From NCBI RefSeq assembly GCF_001640805.2, contig NC_066855.1:18060592-18124591 (forward strand): a stretch of 64,000 bases of DNA. Reading direction: 5' to 3'. How positions within the stretch are numbered: the stretch's first letter is position 1; each line of letters begins with the position of its first letter. Shown piece by piece: positions 54,403 to 64,000 of this stretch. This DNA is from Lates calcarifer (lineage: Eukaryota; Chordata; Actinopteri; Centropomidae). Position numbers and translations under genes: made by a program. Under the pieces are notes generated by a model. That model saw only the letters and a program-made list of their open reading frames with translations. It searched no databases and was not told where the DNA came from.

Positions 54403-55832
54403 CTGAGCAAGAGGAGCTGGAGGAGGAGAAAAGATGGAGACTGATATAAGAACAATCTTTTTTTTTTTTTTCTTTTACACAGGCATCAAGTTCTCTGTTG
54501 TGCTCAGCTGTCAGTTCTGTGTGAGACCTTTTTAGAGTAAAACTAATTTTATTAGCGGTCTTTCAGGGCAACTTCAGCACACGGGCAGAACAAGTGGGAA
54601 AGATACAAGAATTTTTCACAGAGGTTATAATTCTTAGAGAGGAGCCAACGTTAAAACTTACACATACTTTTTGTTAGACATCCAGCTCCAATAAAGCCAC
54701 ATTAGTAACCAAAAATGATATTTGCACAGTGCTTTGTAGTAGAGGAGGTTTGAATTTCTTTCTGGGAGTAAACTTGTGATGCTGTAAACTCGCCCCAGTA
54801 TTCAAAACTGTGGCCCAGCAGCATACAAAATGCCATATCCCAGCTGATTTTATTGTTTGGATTCTGCTTCTACCTCGTTAAATATTTACAAAACAGACTT
54901 TTTAACAGCTCACAGACACCATGCATGTCATCTAATACACGTAGTAAACATGACCCAAAGCAGAACCTAATACTTTTCCAAACAAGCCTGTTGGTTCATC
55001 AGTTAGCTACAAGATTATTAACAGGTTAACAGAGCTGACCAGTGAGTTTTAGAGAACATTTACTGTGTCACTGTAGCACTGAAGCTTAATCAATCAATCA
55101 ATCTGGAGAAAATGAATCTGCATCAAATTGGATGGATTGGATTGGATTTGGGAGGGTGGGGGTGAAGAGTGTATCATGGTTCCATCCTCATGTATCGTGA
55201 TATGATGTTGTGGATGTTTGTACTGTGGTTATCAGTGTCTGTTTCAGGGTATTTAAACCTCTAAAAAAAATCCAGTATAAGAGTGACTTTTTCACTGTTT
55301 TCTAACATTTAAGAAACTGAGTGATGAATCAATGTTTGAACATTTGAACAAGCTTCTTGTTTATTCTGTTTGTTGGATATTTCAGACATTATGAGCCAAC
55401 AGAAAACTCCACTGTAGACTTCAAAGATGAGTCTGGTTGTGGTTGTTGAGAGATTTGTCTCACACACACACACTAAGTCTCTGTAATAATTTGCAGTACA
55501 GAGTGAAATGAAAATCCAATGGGAAGCTGCAGCTCTGACAGAAACTGTTAGCATGATTAACAACTGAATCATGCTAACATGCAACTGAAAGATGTGGCTC
55601 CTGGACTGATCTTCAGCTTCAACACTGCAGGCTGAGTTCAGACACGTGTGTGGTTAGTGTGGAAGTAACACATTAACCACCTCTCTCTCTCTTATGTGTG
55701 AGACACACACACACACACAGACACACTCAGACCACACCCCTAATAAAAACATTTAGCTGTTCCTGTATCTCCAACAGAAAATGACAGATAGCAATCAGAT
55801 GAATGTTTCACAAGACACACCCATTCTATCCT

Positions 55833-55835
<3 letters not shown>

Positions 55836-55869
<34 letters not shown>

Positions 55870-55890
55870 ACACACACACACACACACACA
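55836..55890. repeat. (CA)n microsatellite, one GA interruption
   Basis: About 27 units with an interruption near 55864. Confidence 0.93.
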
Positions 55891-56099
55891 GGATATAAAC
55901 CCTGAGGCAGGAAAAAACAAGGCCAGCCTGTTTCAGTTCTTCAGGGGTGTGAGAGTGTTTGACACTAAAAAGGCAGATTTTGGGCGGAGTGTCACTTTAG
56001 TTTGTCTTTGAGCAGAAGCAGACGAAGCCACAGTGACAACACTTCACTACAAGTAACTCCCAGAATATGTTACACACAGACTGATGAACTGTTTATAAC

Positions 56100-56590
56100 A
56101 GGGCAGGGCTGTAGCTAATAAGTTTCATTATCAGTTGACTGATCTGATTGATTATTTGCTTGGACTTTAAAATGGAAGAAAATGATAAAAAAAAAAAAAA
56201 AAATACATGCTCATCAAATTTTCCCAGAGCCAAAAGAGAATTTTCTAATTTCTTCTTTCTTTTTATATGAAATTTACAGAGATATGAAACAAAGAAAGGC
56301 AGGAAAATGTCACATTTACAAAGTAAGAATAATGTGACCATTATCCATTAATCTGCAGATTATTCTTAAATTATGAATAACATTTTTTTAAATAAAATAA
56401 TTAATATGAAACGCCCATTGCTCATCACTGAAGGGTGATGTTTTCCATGTCTTGTTTTGTTCAACCAGAAATCCAAAAACCCTGAAATGTTCAGTTAAAA
56501 TGTTATAAAAGATATTTTACTGTTTTCAGCTTAATCGAGAAAATAATCATCAGATCAATCCAAAAGCCCTAAATAACAGTTTAGTGTGAT
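56100..56590. repeat. MITE-like sequence(s)
   Basis: Begins AGGGCTGTAGCTAATAAGTT-TCATTATCAG and has the GATTATTTGCTTGGACTTTAAAAT / TAATCTGCAGATTATTC phrases of the same widespread fish MITE seen at 27628. A second partial end, TTAATCGAGAAAATAATCAT-CAG, is at 56532-56555. Boundaries are uncertain. Confidence 0.5.
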
Positions 56591-58191
56591 AGCATGCTAA
56601 TATTAGCCACTAAACTAACTAAACACAATCTCCAGCTGATAGGAGACTCATCAATCCAAGAACAAGAACACATCGTTTTCCAGTGTTGGCACATGGCACT
56701 GACGCTGAAAGAACAAAATAAAAAACAACTTTGGTCATTTGTCCGCCCGAGGCCACCATACCATCAAAAAACTGAGCATCACAAGCTCCTCTAGAAGCCT
56801 GTGTTAAAACAGCTGATGTGCTTAATGTTGAACAGGACAAAACGAGGCACAACGCAGCTGAGAAAACTTGTGATTTCAGCGTGAGAAAAACAGAGAGGTC
56901 GGAACATTATGACTGGATTATTTTTAAACGATCATCTGCTTGGCCCGAGGAGCCTCAGAGATTAAATAACACCCCCACAACAGAGAACACAATGCTGATC
57001 TGAGGTCAAGTCTACACATAACGGCTGATATTATCAAGTTATAGATACACTTTATGGCTGTGTTTCACTGACAGAGTTATATAAACCTACTGAGACTCAC
57101 CCCAGAGTTTTAACATTTTCCCATTACAGACTGACTGTAAAGAGGAAGCTACATTAATAAAGTGTTTCCTATAAAAGATGCTGTATTGAGCTGACTCACA
57201 GCTTCCCCACTGCTGTGTCACAGTCACAGGCCAAGAAGCAGCAGCATAAAGACTCATCACAGCCCTGAAAACCTCCAGTCACTGTCTTTAATGGCCATAA
57301 CTGACACTAATTAAGTTTAGGCTCAAACAGGAACAATCCTGCATATAAATCAACACCCTCAACCTGACAGTTAGGTGATACCTAAGGTGGTGATGTGAGG
57401 TGTTACCTAAGAGTTTAGTCACACCTGTGTGACAGTTAAGTGACAGTTTATGTATCAGATACCAGACAATTAACTGAAAATTACCTGGCAGTTAACACTT
57501 AACAGACAGTAGTCATTAGTTACATTTAAAGGTATAATCTATAACTTTTCCTCATGAAAATGTCTAATAACAACCAGACTTAGGTGATATTTCTTAAATT
57601 GTTCTTACATTATCCCACGTTTCCAGTCATTTTCAAAGCTAAAGAAATCAAATCAAGTTTTAATTTCAATCGAGGTAAGGATCTATTTCATTTGGTCACC
57701 TGTCAGTGGCGTCATATCTGCTTTGTGCATGTGTCAGAAACGTCAAAACTGTTTTAAGCCTCATTTTTAAGATACATTTTTTAGATGTTGGTGGTTTAAA
57801 CTGTCATGCCATGATCCCACACTACTTCACGGCATCATTAAACTTTGCCTTTTGTTATTGTTTTGATTCCGAGACCTCTAGCAACAGAAAGCTACAGACG
57901 ATGCAGGTGATCAACAGTTGAAGTAGTAGTAGTAGAACCAAATTCCTGAAAAAAAAAAACAAAAAGAAAGAAAAACCTCAAGTCATGATGACCTCAGAGA
58001 TGCTGCAGCCATGTTTTCCTCCTGTGTGTGTGTGTGTGTGGCTGCACTGCAGCAGAATCACTGCTGTGATAACAACACAGAAGGATTAAAGCCTGATGAA
58101 CAAGGTCACGACAGAATGACAACTCTCCCTCTATAGCTCTGCATCTGAAAAGTGTCTGCTTCTACTCTTCTCTCTGACATTTCGTCTTCCC

Positions 58192-58216
58192 TCTCTTTCT
58201 TTCTTTCTTTCTTTCG
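58192..58216. repeat. (CTTT)n microsatellite
   Basis: About six CTTT units. Confidence 0.85.
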
Positions 58217-59288
58217 TTTGGTTGCCTGTAATCCTGACCCACTCTTATGTGTTTGTGTTAGAGAGTTAACACTTTCTGTAACAATCCATTGATCCAAAGA
58301 CAGATGTGATACTTCTGCTGTTTTACTTGACTTTACTTTCACTTGTTTTGTTTTATTAAAAAAAATACAGAACACGTCATTATATCATGTTGCTTGCACA
58401 GCAGAGAGGACAAAACTATTTGACAGAGTCTTTGAACAGTGAGGTTTAACTGGGTCAAGGGTGAAAGGTTGCTTTCAGGCAACGTTGAGAAAACTTGGCG
58501 TGTTTTCCTGTTGAACATGTTGGCTGGAAGTACGGGGTCACAGGGGTCAAAGTGTCATCATGTGACCACTGACTGGGAAAGTTACTGCACACACAGAGAA
58601 CACAGACGCAACTGAATGTATGTTTTTCTCAGCGATAAAACATTAACTGCTTTGACAGGTTCACACAGCCTCAAGCGTCTTTAAAGTTTCATGTGTCATC
58701 ATTGATCCAGTTAGATTTTACTGCTGTTGGCCGATGCACAAGAGACTTTTCAACTGTAAAATCATTATACCAGGTGAAAGTGTGTGTTTTAGACAGGAGA
58801 AACACTGAGCTGAGTCAGCTGACTCTGCACGACACGGGTAACTTCCTGTCTCACCACAAACACTGAAGCTTTCAGTCTTTGGCTACGAGCCAGAGAGTCC
58901 ATTTGAATCAAATGGATGACGATCCAGGTGTAAAGTCAACTACGTTCATTTGTTTAATGGATAAGAAAACTATTAAACTATGATTACTGTGGTGACACGC
59001 AGCAGGAGAGGGAGGGTGGTGATGAAGAAAGATGCAACCAATAAACTAACAGCAGTGAAGGTGGAAATCATGACAATGCAAAGAAACTACAGATCCACGC
59101 TGTATGGTTCCTCTTGTTATTAAATCCTATGTACAGTATAGATCCAGAAACGTATGTGGATTATTTTGTCAAACTACTTCTTTCAAGGTCAAGAAGGAAC
59201 TTCTGACACTGATTTTGCAAGAGCAGAGATATCAGTATCAAAAGTAGTTGTATTCCTCCACCAACCTGTCCAATTACAGTTAATTAGT

Positions 59289-59425
59289 GGTCACAGTGAC
59301 CTTTGACCTCTGACCACCAAATTGTAATTGGTTCATCTTTGAGATCCAGTGAACATTTGCCCCAAATCTGTACAGATTATCTCAAGTCCAAAAACATGTT
59401 TTGTGAGATCACAGCGACCTTTGAC
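59289..59425 (+). repeat. Dispersed repeat (GTGACCTTTGAC family), copy 2
   Basis: See 38929-39060. The GTGACCTTTGACC phrase recurs at both ends of this copy (59299 and about 59420). Confidence 0.6.
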
Positions 59426-61099
59426 CTTTTAAACTAAATATTAATATTAAATCAAAATATTAAAATCTGGAAATGTTTCTACTGAGAATCCTGAGTACAG
59501 AGAAGCCCCAGTGCTGCTCACATGTCCTGACCTTGACAGCTGTGTTATTGATAGAACCGTATAAATAAAAGGATCCCATGATGAGCTGAGACTGACTGCA
59601 CCATGCTTAAAAGTCACTTTCACTAATGGAGCTTACAGCAGATTGGTCATGAAACAGAGCTGCACAGTCACAGTCAGACGTGCTGGGACTCATCAGCATC
59701 CACCACTGAGGTTCACCTCCAAACAATCAGCCACACAGTTAGAACAGACTCCAGAGAGAGAGAGCCTGCAGGGGAGTGCACCAGCTCAGAGCTTCTATTA
59801 CAGCTTCATTTAATTGTCTTTTATGTGTGTTTGAGTTTATCTGTCAGCTCCTGCAGTAGAAACTCCCCTACACACTGTGGGAGGTTCAGAGCATTTAAAG
59901 AAGCTCTAGAACCTGCAGGAGGAAACAGAAACCACATGGCTTTAAGTCTGAAGCTTTAAGTTTAAGGCTTCACTTTTATCATGATGGCTAACGCTGATTG
60001 TTAAAGCGACAAAGCAAAATAAGACGTCATCGTCCTCTCCATCCTCTAGCCTCTTATCTTTATGACACTTTCCTGATGGTACATTTTCAGGTTCTCTATG
60101 TTCTCTTTTCTTGTTTATTTATATTTTCTTTGTGTTACTTACAAAACTAATGCTTTGTCATGGATGTATAGTGAATATTCAAAGTCACTCACTCTTATGT
60201 AACTTTGGAAAACATGTAGGAATACTCGCAGAAAACCGTCTGAACTGCCAAGATCAACTGTAACAGGGTCCTGGTTTGTAAACTGACGTGATGGACTGAC
60301 AGACTGAGTGTGGCTGACTGCCAGCAGATATGTTTAGCTCTGTAACTTCAGTAGAGAGACAGAATTGGATTTGATCCAAACTTTAAAAGGGGGAAAGAAA
60401 ATCCCCCATACAACTGCAGGAGGTGGGCACAGTGTGGGCCATTAGCTGACTTTCCACAAGTTATGCACTATATATGTGTGTTTGTGAAGGACAGCAGCAG
60501 AAGGTCGAGCTGCAAATATCACAGAATATGACAGACTACAAACATGTCTGGTCTTGTCTCCTCATTTACCAGGGTTGGGTTCATTTTGGATCCAGGTCCC
60601 ATTTGGCAAAACACCATGATTCACTGAGCTGTGGGTTCAGATTTTAATCAAACCTAAATCCCTTAATTTATAACGAGGTGTTTTCTCCTCAAACCTAATG
60701 TTTCAGTTGTTCATGATGTTAGCAGAGATGTTCCTACTTCTACTGTAAAACACTGTGGGTAACCCTACAGTAGCAGATCATATCAGCTGTACATAATTTA
60801 ATGTGCTCTCTGCAGAACACTGACTGTATATAAAGATGGCGGATGTGTCTCCACTTCCTCCCACCAAAATGAAACCAAAATATCCTGGATACAAGTGCTC
60901 ACACACCAGCCCGCCCCAATCAGGAGTCAATCACAGCTGTCAATCATGACATTTTTATAGCATGGAAGGGGGCAAGGTTTATGACCTATATTGCACAGTT
61001 ATTTATGAATTTAATAACTTACAAATATTGAAACCTAAACTTCAAGCGATCTTTAGTCCAAATCCAACTACAACCATCCTTCACAGTTAAGCAGCATTT

Positions 61100-61280
61100 C
61101 TTTGTTTTCCTTTACTGACTTCTCTTCCTCTATTTTTTTCATCTTCCTCCTCCCTTTAATCCCCATCTTCTCCCTCCTATTCCTCCTCTTCTTTTCATTA
61201 GCCCTCTATTATTCCTTCACCACCACCCCATACCTCCCACCCCACGCCCCCTTCCTCCTCCTCCCTCCTCCCGTGCAGTA
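61100..61280. repeat. Pyrimidine-rich tract
   Basis: C/T-rich on the plus strand. The 140-codon plus-strand frame through it is a low-complexity Ser/Phe/Leu/Pro artefact. Confidence 0.7.
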
Positions 61281-64000
61281 CATCATCCAGTCATACTCTG
61301 GGTTATCAATGTCCTCATGCTCTATTTCTCTGTTCACTGAGCTGAGAGGAATCAGGAGCTGGAAGCTAGACAGCCATGAGAGGGTCAAATGCATCCAACT
61401 ATGTCCTTGCATTTTACTCTTTTTATTTACTATGTTTTCATATTTAATCAGCAATAAAAGTAACACTAATAGAAAAAATGAAAAAATGAGAAAATGTGAA
61501 GATAAGACCATGATGTTTCAGTAAAGCTACATGGACTCAGATTAAACAGTTTTGTTTTGTTTTCTGTGTAATATTCAGGACAATGTCACAGCAAGACTCT
61601 GCCTCCTGCTTAGTCATGATTCAGCCCGTCTGGGTTTATTCCTCAGTAACGACGGTCTCACTGTCTCTGACAGATGCTGTTTCTTCCATTTTAAAACAGC
61701 ACCAGGCTCTCAGCGTGAGCTCTTTCCACTCCATGAGGTCAGATTTCATTAACACTCTGAAGCTGAGAAAAGGCCAGAAGCTGCAGATCTTACAGATGGA
61801 CCAGTGACACAACAGATGGTCAGGACTGACCCCACTGTGTGTGTTAAACTGGACACCATTTATCTCGGGTGGTAGGTGAAGTCACAACACAAAAACGCAC
61901 ACGCACACACACACACACACTTCCTTATTTCAGTTTTCTGGTATGTGTTTCCTCCACTCTCTGCTTTAATGATGTAAGACGAGCCTCTCTGCAGGCTGAG
62001 AGTAAAAAATGCTCACACGGCCAAAGTTCTGCAGCTCCGACAGCAGTGGGATCATCTTCCCATCATCGCTCAATGATAAATGAATCAATAGTAACCTGAT
62101 ACGGCCGGCTGCTGCTCAGTCTGAGCAAAAACAACAAAGGGAAGATGCTGCAAAACATCCCAGGATGCTTATCCATCTCAGAAAAAACACAAGACCAGAT
62201 CCAGTGTTTCTGGTCCCTTCAAGGAGTTTTTAGGCCTCAAATTCCTGAAGTAGTGCTTCCAATTAAGTAATTACTCTAATTGTCTAGAAATTGTCTTGAT
62301 TATCTGAATAACTATGTTGGTCTATAAAGGTCCAGATTCAATTATCCACAAATAATACACGATCTGATGTCACCTGGCATTTTTAATTCATGCTCGTTGT
62401 CCTCATTGAGATCGGATCTCTGTCCTCTGGAGCAAAACCTGCACCTGAGTAATCTGACGGGTGGTGGCAAATCAGCTGTAGGAGTCAGAGATGTCTCTGT
62501 AAAATTGAGCTGTTTCTGTAGGAAGACAGCTCTGTCAGCCCACAACACCAACAAGCATGAGTTTCCTGAGGCTCCAGGGACATGAACCCTCCATTTCTAC
62601 CAGTCACTTCTTTACATTTTTACCAGGTATAAACAGCTGCATCTTGTTACACCAGAGACTGCTTTCAGAGAGTTTTACATGCATAAATAAAGGTGTACAT
62701 CAGATTAAATACATCCTGATGCTGAGAAACAACACCTGCAGTAAAGTTCTCTGCCTCAGTCCGTCTCTTATGTAAGACAACATGTGAACATGTTCCCACT
62801 GGTCACATGTTGTGAACTCTGTGCTGCTGTGGAGAGTTTAAAGGCCAGATGTGATGTAAGCACACGTTTGTGTTTTCACACTGGAGGTCGATAAATTATC
62901 TGCTGAGATTACAGCTGATCTTCAGTTTGTCCAGGAGAGAAAAAGGACTCTGCTGGCGTCAAATAGCTACAGATGTGACTCCTCTTCCTCCAACAGTAGA
63001 TCCTGTGGTGCTGCTTTTTTTTGATTGTGATCTCATAATCTGGGACCAACGAGCCAGAACAGCCAAGGATTATGGGTAAAGCGGGTTGAGATGGTTGAAA
63101 GCCAGGCAGAGCCAAACACGTCTTCATGTGCTGTTAACTGCTCTGAACTTCAGCCATCATCCATCATCCATCCAGCCTGTCCTCCCTCTCTCGTTTCTCC
63201 TCCATCCATCTCTTTACCTCTCTCTCATCATGTCCTTGTTTACCTCCTCTGTGCCTTTTGTGGTCTCAGTCTCTCTACACACAGATCAGCAGGACAGAGA
63301 TATTCTTAGGCAAAGGGCAGAGTAACATAACCCATCATTCCCAGGTTTTTTGCTTCCTCACTCTGTCTGCCATCTTCTTAAAAACATAAAAACCTTGATA
63401 AAAAGAAATAATAACTGACTCATCATGAAACTATACTGCAGTGTCATTAAGCTATGTAAGTATGCAGCAGCAGGCAACGCAACAGCACTGAAAAGAAGCA
63501 ACATGGCTCCTTCTCCATGATATTCAACATTAGACAGGGATTCATTTTTACATTTAAAAATGCCCTTACACAGACAGTATCAGTCTTTAATAAATAACAT
63601 ATTTGACATGTTTTGTTCTTCATTTTCTTAATCTATCTAAATAAACCACAACACCACACTTTAAAAAGCATTCTTGTTTCACTCACTAAATTCTCTCCAA
63701 ACAATGTCCTCTGGCCATCACTGCCACAAAAATGGGATTATCAATCAATCATGATCAATCAGATCAATAAGTTTTACCAGCAGAGTGCTGAGGGTTACAT
63801 TCAGGCTGCCCCTACCCTCTGATTAGTGGAGGAAACCTACATGACAATGTTTCATTAATGATTCAGAAAGTTTTAATTTACACTCCTGCAATTCACACCT
63901 TTAACTCTTTTGGGAAACTACTTTTATTTTGGAAAGAACTATAACTTATCTAACCTTTTCTTTTTTCACACACTGGCTGACTGATACCATCAAGAATTTC

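Larger units (their letters stand above)
54403..64000. other. Upstream of ccser2 coding region; no further gene recognised
   Basis: Probably 5' intron and/or promoter-side flank of ccser2, since the first coding exon is preceded by an acceptor. It contains CA repeats (55703-55737, 55836-55890), MITE-like sequence (56100-56590), a (TTTC)n run (58192-58216), a GTGACC-family repeat (59289-59425), a pyrimidine tract (61100-61280) and a CA run (61893-61920). I found no non-coding first exon or CpG-rich promoter that I can defend. Confidence 0.45.

Noticed and set aside
61102..61524. 140-codon plus-strand frame and its antisense partner
   Set aside because: C/T-rich simple sequence producing Ser/Phe/Leu/Pro; no start context, motif or splice support.
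1..64000. CRISPR arrays, bacterial operons, phage or plasmid features
   Set aside because: The window has introns, microsatellites, LINE and Tc1-like repeats and a vertebrate gene; no regularly spaced direct repeats with unique spacers were seen.

Overview
The window is vertebrate nuclear DNA, most likely from a ray-finned (teleost) fish. It is gene-poor and AT-leaning, with many (CA)n/(GT)n microsatellites, long purine tracts, and remains of gypsy, L2-like LINE, Tc1-like, tRNA-derived and palindromic MITE-type repeats in combinations common in teleosts. The species cannot be named from sequence alone.

The main gene is on the minus strand. I could assemble 15 coding exons running from 54373 down to 30785. 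Every junction is phase-compatible, and they sum to 3201 coding bases (1066 residues plus stop). The protein matches the coiled-coil serine-rich family, best fitting CCSER2 (FAM190B/GCAP14). It has a long basic Ser/Pro-rich first exon with an SRLP-x-FG start, an acidic Ser/Asp segment, the signature around S-P-S-D-S and T-Y-M-W-D-E-E-G-L-E-P, a D-L-E-D-D-D-L-M-L-D segment, two short coiled-coil exons, a Q-T-P-W-R segment, and a proline-rich basic tail ending S-R-L-P-K-P-K-S-H. Two exons are shorter than an ORF search would show: a 67-base exon at 39755-39821 and a 40-base exon at 37853-37892. The 40-base exon is needed to connect the phases into the last exon. A poly(A) signal lies 272 bases after the stop.

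A second, unrecognised gene model is on the plus strand at 14512-15156. It has four small exons and three introns of about 76-111 bases, clean splice sites, all phase 1, a TATA-like box and a good start context. It encodes 123 residues with a KKRK basic patch and a Pro/Ser/Ala-rich tail. It is flanked by short related sequences in inverted orientation. This is the most novel-looking item in the window.

Layout: 0.8-2.0 kb, dead gypsy element (minus). 5.6-8.8 kb, foldback element, duplicated repeat with microsatellites, and a TTAA-flanked MITE. 14.2-15.2 kb, the novel small gene. 18.0-19.6 kb, an L2-like LINE nested in a Tc1-like fragment. 20.3 kb, another TIR element. 23.9-27.3 kb, purine-rich region bracketed by inverted copies of a tRNA-derived repeat. 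30.5-54.4 kb, ccser2. 54.4-64 kb, presumed upstream region or 5' intron of ccser2, with repeats but no coding exon that I recognise.

Features that may affect ccser2 splicing are a (UG)n tract in place of a polypyrimidine tract before exon 10, a CA repeat just inside the intron after exon 12, and a short intron 1 (counted from the first coding exon) made almost entirely of a decayed GATGA-type repeat.
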